In this document: piece after piece, positions 8,878-17,111 of the stretch
Layout: each line of letters opens with the position of its first letter
How positions within the stretch are numbered: the stretch's first letter is position 1
Source of the DNA: Myxococcales bacterium
GTDB lineage: Bacteria > Myxococcota_A > Polyangia > Polyangiales > Houyiibacteriaceae
Assembly (NCBI GenBank): GCA_024640845.1
Contig: JAHEEE010000002.1
Span: 57,539 to 121,538 of the forward strand
Reading direction: 5' to 3'
DNA: 64,000 nucleotides
Notes under the pieces: generated by a model
Databases searched by the model: none
What the model saw: only the letters and a program-made list of their open reading frames with translations
What the model was told of the DNA's origin: nothing
Position numbers and translations under genes: made by a program

Positions 8878-9163
8878 TCTGTCCGACCAGCGCGTGCCTC
8901 GACGCAAAAACACGCTCACGCACGAGGTTACGGACACTGACGAAGTCGTCATCTACGACGGCAATACTCCAACACTGCTCGTGTTGAACGACATCGCCGC
9001 GGGTGTTTGGCTGATGATCGACGGTAAACGATCGATCGGGGACATCACCGCTGAAATCCTGAGCCACCTCGAGGCTGAGCCTGAAACGGTGGCTCATGAC
9101 GTGGCGGCGTTCCTCGGCCAGCTCGAGCAACGGAAGCTCATCACGTGGGAAGAGGCAACGTAG
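8870..9163 (+). CDS. PqqD-family peptide-recognition protein
   Basis: A 97-residue protein starting MPNLSDQRVPRRKNTL at an ATG that overlaps the radical SAM stop by 8 bases. The body VVIYDGNTPTLLVLNDIAAGVWLMIDGKRSIGDITAEI followed by a helical HDVAAFLGQLEQRKLI is the PqqD fold: winged helix with L-N-x-x-A/S-x-x-x-W and a late helix ending in a short beta strand. In RiPP pathways such domains bind the leader of the precursor and present it to the radical SAM enzyme, so its partner here should be the peptide at 7529-7738. Confidence 0.9.
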   Translation: MPNLSDQRVPRRKNTLTHEVTDTDEVVIYDGNTPTLLVLNDIAAGVWLMIDGKRSIGDITAEILSHLEAEPETVAHDVAAFLGQLEQRKLITWEEAT

Positions 9164-9966
9164 AACAGCACGAGATCTTTCTTTCCGGGCTTCGTGTGGG
9201 TGTACGAAGCTCCTGCGAGAAGACGAGCCGCTACCTCCAACGTCACTGGTCGGCTGCAAAGCAACCTATCGTGCAATCTGACAGCAGATGCGAGATGGAG
9301 GTCATCTCCGATGCATCGCCCCGAATCCTGGTAGACGGAGAAGTGGTGTGGTCGGATGGCGTCGCCGAAGACCTCGTCGCTGGCTTCGAGCATTTGCTTT
9401 ATCGCGTCGCAATCTCGCGCCACAAACGCCGATTCGCGGTTTTTCACGCCGCCGCACTCGTGTCAGACGGCGCGACCTTCGTCTTCTCTGGCCCATCTGG
9501 GGCCGGGAAGAGCTCGCTTGCACTCACGGCGGTTCGCCGCGGTTGGAAGTACTTCTCCGACGAGTTCGTGGTCACGGACGGTCATCGGGTATGGGGGTGG
9601 CCGCGTGCGATTCGTTTCGACCCCCCGGCGTCCGGCGCGCAATGCCCGGACTACTTGCTTAGCCTCGACGACGATGACGACGCTCCGGAGACCCCTAGCG
9701 ATACCGTGACTCCCTACTATCCCGTAGCCGAAGAGGGCTTGCAGCGGGTTGCCTGCGATGCGCGCGAGGTGCGTTTCCTCCGCATCGAGCGTGCAACGCG
9801 AACCACACTAGCGCCGCTCTCACCAACGACGGGCCTCAAGCATTGGACCGAAGCCTCGTTCTACGAGCCGACAATGTCCTTGGGTGCGCTGGTCGGTCGG
9901 GGCCGCACCTGGCGTGCTTCGTGGCGCCACCCCGAGGAGCTCATCGATTTGATCGAAACAACATGA
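9145..9966 (+). CDS. HprK-like P-loop kinase/phosphorylase-family protein
   Basis: A 273-residue protein. A beta-rich N-terminal half is followed by AVFHAAALVSDGATFVFSGPSGAGKSSLA, a P-loop (GPSGAGKSS, residues 116-124) in the context typical of HPr kinase C-terminal domains, and by an acidic SDE (138-140). It starts with GTG overlapping the PqqD-like gene by 19 bases. Related stand-alone proteins occur in lasso-peptide and other RiPP clusters, where some phosphorylate the precursor. The precursor here contains Ser43, Ser47 and Thr48 as possible acceptors. Function inferred from family and position. Confidence 0.82.
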   Translation: MGRGNVEQHEIFLSGLRVGVRSSCEKTSRYLQRHWSAAKQPIVQSDSRCEMEVISDASPRILVDGEVVWSDGVAEDLVAGFEHLLYRVAISRHKRRFAVFHAAALVSDGATFVFSGPSGAGKSSLALTAVRRGWKYFSDEFVVTDGHRVWGWPRAIRFDPPASGAQCPDYLLSLDDDDDAPETPSDTVTPYYPVAEEGLQRVACDAREVRFLRIERATRTTLAPLSPTTGLKHWTEASFYEPTMSLGALVGRGRTWRASWRHPEELIDLIETT

Positions 9967-10745
9967 CGGCCAAGAAGCCCAGCACCAGATATCGCTTGCT
10001 TCGCCGCTGGGCGTTGCAGAGTCGCCAACTCCAATACGGCTTGCGTCGAATCGAGCGTGCCGTCGAGTCTTGGACTGGCGGCGTATTGAACCGGGCGCTC
10101 CAGGACAGCGAAAAGGAAGCTCTTTCGATCGATTTGTACGACGCTTCGTTTCTACCGGAAAACGATCATGACGGGCTCTACGCGTGGGAGACTCAATGGT
10201 TCGAAAGACGCCTGCCCCCGCCTCCCGCATCGATTCTGATCGGCGCCGCAGGTGCAGGACGTGAAGCCTCTGCGCTTCGAAAATTGGGCTACCAAGTTAG
10301 GGCCTTCGAGCCGTCCGCCTCGGCTTTTCATCTCTGCGCACTCACGCTTGGCTCCGAGCTCGTCGACCAGGGTAGCTACCAGGATTTCGTTCGCACGGTA
10401 CTTCGCCACGAGACCACGCCCTTGCGACTGACGCGCGAAACGACGTTCGATGCCATCCTATTGGGCTGGGGTAGCTTTGGACACGTGCTTCGGCGTTCCG
10501 ACAGGCTGGAGTTGCTCCGCGCCTGTGACCAGCTTGCACCCAAAGGCCCTATCCTCTTGAGCATCTTCGAACCGAAGGCGAAGGCCGCCACGAACGGCGT
10601 TTCCTACGTGCCCTGGGGCGGCTTCTTGGTTCGGCCCACGGTCGAAGAGCTCGACGAACACGCGAAGGCGCTGAATCGCCAGCTCATCATTGCACTTCAC
10701 TCACCGACCTCGTACGCCACATTACTCCCCGAAAGCCTGATATAA
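9963..10745 (+). CDS. Class I SAM-dependent methyltransferase-like protein
   Basis: A 260-residue protein whose ATG overlaps the HprK-like stop (ATGA), the last of four overlapped junctions in the operon. The segment ASILIGAAGAGREASALRKLGYQVRAFEPS fits motif I and the acidic post-motif of Rossmann methyltransferases. FDAILLGWGSFGHVLRRSDR matches motif IV, and LAPKGPILLSIFEP the next strand. The first 90 residues are basic and helical. It may methylate the peptide product or act on another small molecule; no substrate signature is visible. Confidence 0.75.
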   Translation: MTAKKPSTRYRLLRRWALQSRQLQYGLRRIERAVESWTGGVLNRALQDSEKEALSIDLYDASFLPENDHDGLYAWETQWFERRLPPPPASILIGAAGAGREASALRKLGYQVRAFEPSASAFHLCALTLGSELVDQGSYQDFVRTVLRHETTPLRLTRETTFDAILLGWGSFGHVLRRSDRLELLRACDQLAPKGPILLSIFEPKAKAATNGVSYVPWGGFLVRPTVEELDEHAKALNRQLIIALHSPTSYATLLPESLI

Positions 10746-10765
10746 GGCTGTGGAAGACTAGACCA

Positions 10766-11938
10766 ATGAAGCACGATTTCTCTCACTACTTCTCGTTGAC
10801 TCTGCTCTGCGCCGCGGTCGGATGCTTCGGCACGACTGGAAGCGGAGGCGAAGGGGGCGAGGGAGGCTCAGCGGGTGTCGGCGGCACAGGGGCGATCGGC
10901 GGCTCGGGCGGCAGCGGGGGCACCGCCCCATGCGAATCCTCGGGCACTGTGACTTTTGAGTACGCAGGCTTCGGCGCGGAGCCGGACTGCATCGCGCCCG
11001 GTGTCTGCATCACTCGGGGTCGCGTGAAGGGAATCTACAACGCCGCCTACGAGCTCGCCGCAGACACCTTGGTATCGCCCGAGGGCACGCTGTGGGCGCT
11101 ATCGACGTGCGACGATTCCTTGGCCGCCGACGACTTCACGACGATCACGGCTCTCTTCTCGGGCGGTGGTGGCAGTGGCGCTTGCCAGCAAAACTGCGTC
11201 GGCGGAAACATCGTCGGCGCGGATCTGTGCCTTTGGCTCACCAACGAGGATCTCTTCTACGACGTCGTTTTTTCGGAATGGGGATCTGTCGAGGGGAGCA
11301 GTTTCTCGTACGAGCGAACCGCGGTCGACGCTGACGAATGCGGCGTCGCCGGAGCCACCTGCGGAGCAACCTGCGATTGTCCTGCGGGCTGGGTGAACGA
11401 GGGTGGCGACGGGATTTGTGTCCTTCCCAACCCCTGCGACGCGAACCCTTGTGGAGCAGGCGCAACCTGCCGACGTACGGGCGCAACGAGCCACCGCTGC
11501 GAATGCGATGCGGTGGAGTTCACCAAGCCGCCTGGGGAGACCGGCACCGTCGACTGCGTGAGCGCTGGCGTCTGCCTCGCGCGCGGAGACAAGGGGCCAC
11601 TGTATAACAGCGTCTTGGAAGACGAGGCCGGCGGTGGCCTTTGCAGGCTCGCCCCCCAGGACCGCCCCGCCTTCCCTACCGACACCGAGTGGGTACGCGC
11701 ACCTTGTGCTTCGGCCATGCCCTCCGACTTGGAGATCTTCTTGAGCGACGCGTTCGCCTGTCCGGAGGTGCCAAGACGGGTCATGGGCTCACGCAGCTGC
11801 CTCCACACGCTCGACGACGACGTCTTCTGGGATATCCAGTTCACCGACTGGTGCCCCAACAACCAGGAGACCGATCCGAGCGGATGCTTCAGCTACCTCC
11901 GATGGCACGCCGTCCAGGACGGCGAGGCCTGCCCTTAA
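10766..11938 (+). CDS. Surface lipoprotein with duplicated domain and EGF-like segment
   Basis: A 390-residue protein. The signal ends at lipobox AAVGC, after which a Gly/Ser-rich linker (residues 24-50) leads to two copies of a Cys-rich domain. Copy 1 has DCIAPGVCITRGRVKGIYNA and DLCLWLTNEDLFYDVVFSEW. Copy 2 has DCVSAGVCLARGDKGPLYNS and SCLHTLDDDVFWDIQFTDW. Between them is an EGF-like stretch, NPCDANPCGAGATCRR and CECD. This layout is common in myxobacterial outer-surface lipoproteins. It starts 20 bases after the methyltransferase and is probably in the same transcript; whether it binds the peptide product is unknown. Confidence 0.8.
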   Translation: MKHDFSHYFSLTLLCAAVGCFGTTGSGGEGGEGGSAGVGGTGAIGGSGGSGGTAPCESSGTVTFEYAGFGAEPDCIAPGVCITRGRVKGIYNAAYELAADTLVSPEGTLWALSTCDDSLAADDFTTITALFSGGGGSGACQQNCVGGNIVGADLCLWLTNEDLFYDVVFSEWGSVEGSSFSYERTAVDADECGVAGATCGATCDCPAGWVNEGGDGICVLPNPCDANPCGAGATCRRTGATSHRCECDAVEFTKPPGETGTVDCVSAGVCLARGDKGPLYNSVLEDEAGGGLCRLAPQDRPAFPTDTEWVRAPCASAMPSDLEIFLSDAFACPEVPRRVMGSRSCLHTLDDDVFWDIQFTDWCPNNQETDPSGCFSYLRWHAVQDGEACP

Positions 11939-12849
11939 TCGATCGCGGATCTGGCGGGTAGCACGCCCCGCGAAGCAGCCGTGACATGTCCGATCAGGCG
12001 GCGTGTCCCCTCTTCCGTGTGCGCGACGAGGGAGCGCGAACCGGCGATGAGCGAACGATCCAGCAAATGTGGTGTCCACCATCGAGGGGTTCCCCTATTC
12101 GCAGCCGTACCCGCACGCGCTGCCGCGATCGCAATGCGGTCAGGCCGCGAAAGCCGAAGGGATCGAAGCGTGGCGCGGGCGAAGGGCTCTGCCTGCAATG
12201 ACTCGTGACCGAGCACGTACCCTGCGGCACGTTGAAGACCCAATGTTCGCAGATGAGCCCCCAATGGCTCTGCATCTTCGAGTCGGAAGCAGCCCTGCTT
12301 CATCAGCCAACGAAGGTCGTCGAGGCTCTTGTCGTCCGGAAACGCGCCGCGGCCTTTGACGAAGTGGCCGATCAAATGTGCGAAGACATCTTCATCGGAC
12401 ATCCGCGCAACCGGCGCCACGAATAGCGACTCGTCGAGCGCGGCCCTCGAGAAGACAGCGTCGGTAGACACGTGAAACATTCCGTGGGGAAAGAGCTGGC
12501 GGTGGATGTCGATGCTGAGCGGCCAGGCCTCGCTCGAGAACGTGCCTCCCGCGCTTGTACGTACGGTCTCTTCGAAGCCCTGCGCTCGCAGGACGCTACC
12601 CACGGCCTCGATGTCAGGCGCACGTATCAGAAGGTCGATGTCGACGAGATCCCGATGACCTCGCAACGAAGGCCACCTGCTCAGGAGAAGCACGCCCTTC
12701 AATGGCATCATCACGATGCCATGCTCAGCACATCCCGCGATGACTTGATTCGCGAGTCTGAGCGCAAGCTCGCCCATGAGCGCAACCCCACCCGTCGAGC
12801 TCGAGCCGAGGTGGCGAGCGATCCGTGGGTCTTCGGTGGTTTGGGACAT
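11935..12849 (-). CDS. Nucleotidyltransferase-family protein (NTP_transf_5 type)
   Basis: A 304-residue protein containing MMPLKGVLLLSRWPSLRG followed by HRDLVDIDLLIRAPD, the D-x-D metal motif of the NTP_transf_5 family, then a helical C-terminal half with FAHLIGHFVKGRG. Proteins of this family recur beside PqqD-like and HprK-like genes in peptide-maturation clusters. It is convergent with the lipoprotein (4-base overlap) and so is transcribed apart from the peptide operon. Its role could be nucleotidylation of the peptide or of a partner; this is inference from family association. Confidence 0.8.
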   Translation of the reverse strand: MSQTTEDPRIARHLGSSSTGGVALMGELALRLANQVIAGCAEHGIVMMPLKGVLLLSRWPSLRGHRDLVDIDLLIRAPDIEAVGSVLRAQGFEETVRTSAGGTFSSEAWPLSIDIHRQLFPHGMFHVSTDAVFSRAALDESLFVAPVARMSDEDVFAHLIGHFVKGRGAFPDDKSLDDLRWLMKQGCFRLEDAEPLGAHLRTLGLQRAAGYVLGHESLQAEPFARATLRSLRLSRPDRIAIAAARAGTAANRGTPRWWTPHLLDRSLIAGSRSLVAHTEEGTRRLIGHVTAASRGVLPARSAID

Positions 12850-12872
12850 CGCTTTGGTGGTATAGAGCCCCG

Positions 12873-13553
12873 ATGGCTACGCATCAAAGGCTGGGGGATC
12901 TCGCCGAGGCGCTCGAAGCGGAGGGCGCAGACGAGCTGCGGGTTCATGTCGTCCGCAGAGCGCGCGAATTCAAGCGCTCTTGGGTGATGATGGCAGAAGC
13001 TCTCGTCGAGGTTCGAAACCGCGAATCGTACCTGGACTGGGGCTATGAGGATTTCTACAGCTACTGCTCCCTCGAGCTCCAGCTCAAGCAGGCAACCGCC
13101 GACAAGCTCACTGGCTCGTACGTCGCCCTCAAGCGGCATGCGCCATCCGTCCTGAAGCGGGACGGCCTGAACGAGCGGATTCCAACCTGCGACGCGGTCG
13201 ACTATTTCGCCAAGGCGCTCCAGAAGAACCCCGGCAACGACGACGGAGAGCGTGCGATCGCAGAAGAGGTCGTCGACGAGCTCCGGCACGCGGTGTTCGA
13301 GGAGGGCGCGCCCGTCAGCGATCTGCGCAAGCGCTTCAATCCTGTGTTCAATCCGAAGCCCGAGGGCGCGGAGCAGATGGATACGCTCCGGCGCACCACC
13401 GCGGCCGTCAGACGGTTGGAGCGAACGATTGAAGAGATCGAAGGCCTCCCCCGGTCGACCGTTCGCGCGAGCCTCGATGCCCTGGAAGCCTTGCGCGAGG
13501 ACCTCGCGGCATTGCTCGAACGGACGAAAGCGCAGTATGCGAAGACCGCCTAG
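12873..13553 (+). CDS. Conserved-looking hypothetical protein, helical, unknown function
   Basis: A 226-residue soluble protein that I cannot assign. The start ATG at 12873 fits MATHQRLGDLAEALE; the longer frame upstream runs into the divergent nucleotidyltransferase gene, whose start is only 23 bases away. Sequence features: AREFKRSWVMMAEALVEVRNRESYLDWGYEDFYSYCSLEL, a Lys-rich middle, then a probable coiled coil over the last 60 residues (TTAAVRRLERTIEEIEGL, ALEALREDLAALLERTKAQ). No signal, membrane segment or catalytic motif is visible. It may be a DNA-binding or structural protein. Confidence 0.7.
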   Translation: MATHQRLGDLAEALEAEGADELRVHVVRRAREFKRSWVMMAEALVEVRNRESYLDWGYEDFYSYCSLELQLKQATADKLTGSYVALKRHAPSVLKRDGLNERIPTCDAVDYFAKALQKNPGNDDGERAIAEEVVDELRHAVFEEGAPVSDLRKRFNPVFNPKPEGAEQMDTLRRTTAAVRRLERTIEEIEGLPRSTVRASLDALEALREDLAALLERTKAQYAKTA

Positions 13554-13612
13554 CCCTGGTCGAAGCCCCGTCGTCTGATGCGCAGCATTGATTTTACAGG
13601 GTTGCGATGAAG

Positions 13613-13626
13613 TGAAACGTGTTCTA
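13613..13626. promoter_or_regulatory. KstR-type operator, exact match to TnnAACnnGTTnnA
   Basis: TGAAACGTGTTCTA lies 19 bases upstream of the DUF35 gene. It shares 16 of 17 bases (GTGAAACGTGTTCTATT) with the site at 21352, and its core is the same as the perfect palindrome at 63430. KstR is the TetR repressor of sterol catabolism in mycobacteria; the motif is known from that group. Confidence 0.65.
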
Positions 13627-13645
13627 TTTCTAAAGCCGTTTCAGA

Positions 13646-14092
13646 ATGACCGATAAGACCCACGCACCAGCGGTCCAAGGACTGTTCACCATGGACCCTC
13701 GCGAGCCGCGTCTGCTCGGTACTCAGTGCCGCGCGTGCGGCACGTATTTCTTTCCGGCCGAAAGAACGTTCTGCCGCAACCCTGCCTGCGATGAGGCAGA
13801 CCTTCGAGAGGTCGAGCTCAGCCGCACCGGCAAGCTGTGGTCATACACGAGCGCCAACTACAAGCCGCCCGCCCCGTTCGTGGCCAAGGAGCCATTCGAG
13901 CCGTTCGCCATTGCCGCGGTCGAGCTCGAGGAAGAAGGCATCACGATCCTCGGCCAAGTAGCCGACGGCCTCGGCGTCGAAGCGCTCGAAGCAGGCATGC
14001 CGATGGAGCTCGTGCTTCGCGAGCTCTACCAGGACGACGAACACATCTACATGACGTGGAACTGGAAGCCCATGGATGGGGGTGGCGCGTGA
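13646..14092 (+). CDS. DUF35 / Zn-ribbon OB-fold acyl-CoA-associated protein
   Basis: A 148-residue protein. An N-terminal rubredoxin-like zinc ribbon has CRACGTYFFPAERTFCRNPAC (two CxxC-type pairs), followed by an OB fold: GKLWSYTSANYKPPAPF, FEPFAIAAVELEEEGITILGQV. Such subunits pair with thiolase-like lipid-transfer proteins. In steroid side-chain breakdown a DUF35 domain with Ltp2 forms an aldolase. The stop codon overlaps the thiolase start (GTGA), so the two polypeptides are probably made in equal amounts as a complex. A KstR-type operator sits just upstream. Confidence 0.88.
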   Translation: MTDKTHAPAVQGLFTMDPREPRLLGTQCRACGTYFFPAERTFCRNPACDEADLREVELSRTGKLWSYTSANYKPPAPFVAKEPFEPFAIAAVELEEEGITILGQVADGLGVEALEAGMPMELVLRELYQDDEHIYMTWNWKPMDGGGA

Positions 14093-15276
14093 CGAAGGAA
14101 GTGGCAGTTCTCGGCGCGGGTATGCACCCCTGGGGCAAGTGGGGCCAGAGCTTCATCGGCTACGGCGTCAAGGCCGCGCAAGACGCGCTGAAGGACGCCG
14201 GCCTTCGATGGCAAGACATCCAGCTCGTGGCCGGTGGAGACACGATCCGAAACGGCTACCCCGGCTACGTCGCCGGCGCGACATTCGCGCAGGCGCTTGG
14301 TTGGTCCGGCGCCAAGGTGTCGAGCTCGTACGGCGCGTGTGCGACCGGCGCACAAGCGATCAGCGTGGCGCGCGCGCATATCCTCGCGGGGCTTTGCGAC
14401 GTGGCGCTGGTGATCGGCGCGGATGCGGCGCCCAAGGGCTTCTTCGCGCCGACGGGTGGACACCGTCCGGAGGACCCGGACTGGCTCCGTTTTCATGTAC
14501 AGGGGATCACCAACCCGACGTACTTTGGGCTCTATGCGCGCCGACGGATGGACGTCTACGGGGCCACGCCGCGGGACTTCGCCGCCGTAAAAGTGAAGAA
14601 CGCCAAGCACGGCGTTCACAACCCGAACGCGCGCTACAAAAAGGAAGTGCAGATCGAGGACGTGCTCGGGTCCGCCGTGGTCGCCGACCCACTTCACCTG
14701 TTGGACATCTGCGCCACGAGCGACGGGGCAGCCGCGTTGGTGTTGTCGAGCATGGACTTCGCCCGCAGGCACACGACCGACCCGGTCAAAATCGCAGCCG
14801 TGTCGACCGTGACGCCCGTCTACCCAAACACGATTATCGAGATGCCAAACCTGTCGACGGATTCGAGCGCCGGGGTCGGGCTTCCCGAGATCGGATTCAA
14901 GGAGTCGATCGCGCACGGTGCCTATGAGGAGGCCGGCCTCGGCCCTGAGGACATGAGCCTCGCCGAGGTCTATGACCTTTCGACGGCGCTCGAGCTCGAT
15001 TGGTACGAGCAGATCGGGCTATGCGCCCCCGGCGACGCCGAGAAGCTGTTGCGGGACGGCGACACGACGATCGGTGGGCGGGTTCCGGTCAACCCGAGCG
15101 GTGGCTTGGCGAGCTTCGGTGAAGCCGTACCCGCCCAGGCGATCGCGCAGGTCTGCGAGCTGACCTGGCAACTGCGCGGGCAGGCCGAAGGCCGACAGGT
15201 CGAAGGCGCGAAGGCCGGCGTCACAGTAAACCAGGGATTGTTTGGACACGGGTCATCTGTGATCTGTACGCTCTAG
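14089..15276 (+). CDS. Thiolase-fold acetyl-CoA acyltransferase / Ltp (SCPx)-like protein
   Basis: A 395-residue protein of the non-decarboxylating thiolase/lipid-transfer subgroup. The nucleophile region SSYGACATGAQAISVARAHI (Cys near residue 86) is kept. NPSGGLASFGEAVPAQAIAQ and the C-terminal NQGLFGHGSSVICTL are typical of the SCPx/Ltp branch rather than of FadA. The GTG start at 14089 overlaps the DUF35 stop. With its DUF35 partner it could cleave a 3-ketoacyl-CoA or act as a retro-aldolase on a hydroxylated sterol side chain, as Ltp2-ChsH2 does. Which of these cannot be settled from sequence alone. Confidence 0.87.
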   Translation: MTKEVAVLGAGMHPWGKWGQSFIGYGVKAAQDALKDAGLRWQDIQLVAGGDTIRNGYPGYVAGATFAQALGWSGAKVSSSYGACATGAQAISVARAHILAGLCDVALVIGADAAPKGFFAPTGGHRPEDPDWLRFHVQGITNPTYFGLYARRRMDVYGATPRDFAAVKVKNAKHGVHNPNARYKKEVQIEDVLGSAVVADPLHLLDICATSDGAAALVLSSMDFARRHTTDPVKIAAVSTVTPVYPNTIIEMPNLSTDSSAGVGLPEIGFKESIAHGAYEEAGLGPEDMSLAEVYDLSTALELDWYEQIGLCAPGDAEKLLRDGDTTIGGRVPVNPSGGLASFGEAVPAQAIAQVCELTWQLRGQAEGRQVEGAKAGVTVNQGLFGHGSSVICTL

Positions 15277-15279
15277 CGC

Positions 15280-15720
15280 CTACTCGAGCCGCGCGAGCTC
15301 GTCGTCGAGGCGCGCGTCGAGCGAGGTGTGATCGACGGGAGAGCGGCTGCGCCTTGGCGGGGCTCGGGCCGTGAGCGCGCGGCCCACGATCAGCAGCCAC
15401 AGGGTGGAAAGCGTCAGCGCGATGACCGGGATGATCCATCCGGATTTCACTGGCGCCACGCTCAAAGCGAAGCCAGGCACCCTCTCCTGCAAGCGATCGC
15501 GGATCTCGTTTTTCGGAACGCCCGCTTCAACCCACTCGTTGATGTCCTGCCGCCACTCCGACGCCCGGGGGCTCGGACAGGAGTCGAGGGTTTTGCCAGG
15601 GCAGAACGGGCTGTTCGTGGTGCGAATAATCGACTGCACCTGACGACTCTCGCCCGTCTCTTCGACGGGTACCGAGGTACAACCGAGCGCAAAGACGATG
15701 ATGCCAATGACCCACTTCAT
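15280..15720 (-). CDS. CcmH/NrfF-like cytochrome c biogenesis lipoprotein
   Basis: A 146-residue protein starting MKWVIGIIVFALGC, a short signal ending in a lipobox Cys. The body TTNSPFCPGKTLDSCPSPRASEW followed by RQDINEWVEAGVPKNEIRDRL resembles the thiol-redox helical bundle of CcmH, with the two Cys separated by seven residues instead of the classical CxxC. A single membrane helix, WIIPVIALTLSTLWLLIVG, and a basic cytoplasmic tail follow. The start at 15720 is preferred because it yields the signal peptide. It may take part in apocytochrome c haem ligation; other ccm genes are absent here. Confidence 0.65.
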   Translation of the reverse strand: MKWVIGIIVFALGCTSVPVEETGESRQVQSIIRTTNSPFCPGKTLDSCPSPRASEWRQDINEWVEAGVPKNEIRDRLQERVPGFALSVAPVKSGWIIPVIALTLSTLWLLIVGRALTARAPPRRSRSPVDHTSLDARLDDELARLE

Positions 15721-15811
15721 CGTCGATGTACTTAAGCACGCTCGGGTTCCGGGTGAAGGTGGCAAATTGTCGCAGTCGCCGACCCGGGGGCTGGCGCTGG
15801 CGGAGCGTGGC

Positions 15812-17089
15812 TCAGTACAGCATGCCCGCGACCGATGCCGTCATCAGAGAGGCGAGCATTCCGCCAAACATGGCGCGCACGCCAAGCCGCGCCAAATCGT
15901 GCCGCCGCTCGGGCGCAATGCCGCCAATGCCACCGAGCTGAATCCCGATCGAACCGAAGTTGGCGAAGCCACATAGCGCATAGCTCGCAATCACGACCGT
16001 GCGTGGCGATAGCGCCGCCACGTCAGCCGACAGTGATTCATACAAGTGTAGATATGCGATGAATTCGGTGAGCACCAGCTTCTCGCCGAGCAACGTTCCG
16101 ACGGCGCTGCACTCCGAGAAGGGAACACCGGTGAGAAACGCCAACGGCCAGAAGATCCACCCGAGGATCTTCTGCATGGTCCACGGCTCGACCGCTGCGG
16201 CTCCCTCGAGCCCCATCCAGTCGTTGTACAGTCCGAAGGGAAGCCCAAGCAAGGCGTTGACGAGCGCGATGAGGGCGATGAACGCGATCAGCATCGCGCC
16301 GACGTTGAGAGCAAGCTTCATGCCTTCCGTAGCGCCTCGCGCAGCTGCATCGATGAGGTTCACGTCGGGCGTATCGACCTCGACCGACGTTTCGCCCGCG
16401 GTCTCCGATTCCTCGGTTTCCGGCCACATGACTTTCGCGATGACCAATGCGGCCGGCGCGCTCATCACGCTAGCCGCGATGAGATGCCCGGCGATGTCGG
16501 GAACGACCTTGTCCAGCAGCCCGACGTAGGCCGCCAACACCCCGCCTGCAACCGTGGCAAACCCACCCGTCATTACGGCGGCAAGCTCGGACTCGGTCAT
16601 TCGCTTGATGAAAGGGGCGACCATCAGCGGAGCCTCGGTCTGCCCAACGAACGTGTTGGCGGCGGTCGCAAGTGTCTCGGAGCCGGAGGTCTTCATCGTT
16701 CGGCGCATGATCCAGGCAAAGCCGCTCACCAGCCGTTGCATGAAGCCCAAGTGATAGAGCATGGCCATCAACGCAGAAAAAAAGATCAGCGTTGGGAGAA
16801 CGTTGATTGCAATCGTAAACTCCTCCGAGGCGAAGCCTCCGAAGATGAACTCGGTGCCCTTGGCTGTGAACCCGAGCAACGCCAGCACGACATCGTTCAA
16901 CACCGAGAACACCCAAAGTCCCACTTCGGTCTTCATGACGACCACGCCAAACGTGAGCTGGAGCGCAACGCCCCAGCCTACGAGCTGCCAGGACACGCGA
17001 TCGCGATGCTTAGACAGCAACCAAGCAATCCCGAGCATCGCGAGCAACCCAACCAGCGAAATCAACCGCTGCCCGATCGAAACCTCCAT
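15812..17089 (-). CDS. Concentrative nucleoside transporter (CNT/NupC family)
   Basis: A 425-residue inner-membrane protein with about 10 hydrophobic segments. Family marks are NTFVGQTEAPLMVAPFIKRMTESELAAVMTGGFATVAGGVLAAYV and, later, GTLLGEKLVLTEF. The GQTEAPL and late E residues form the nucleoside and sodium site of known CNT proteins. Between segments sits an acidic loop EETEESETAGETSVEVD. It imports nucleosides with a cation gradient. It appears as a single-gene unit. Confidence 0.92.
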   Translation of the reverse strand: MEVSIGQRLISLVGLLAMLGIAWLLSKHRDRVSWQLVGWGVALQLTFGVVVMKTEVGLWVFSVLNDVVLALLGFTAKGTEFIFGGFASEEFTIAINVLPTLIFFSALMAMLYHLGFMQRLVSGFAWIMRRTMKTSGSETLATAANTFVGQTEAPLMVAPFIKRMTESELAAVMTGGFATVAGGVLAAYVGLLDKVVPDIAGHLIAASVMSAPAALVIAKVMWPETEESETAGETSVEVDTPDVNLIDAAARGATEGMKLALNVGAMLIAFIALIALVNALLGLPFGLYNDWMGLEGAAAVEPWTMQKILGWIFWPLAFLTGVPFSECSAVGTLLGEKLVLTEFIAYLHLYESLSADVAALSPRTVVIASYALCGFANFGSIGIQLGGIGGIAPERRHDLARLGVRAMFGGMLASLMTASVAGMLY

Positions 17090-17111
17090 CGCGCCCGATA
17101 CTACCCGCTAT

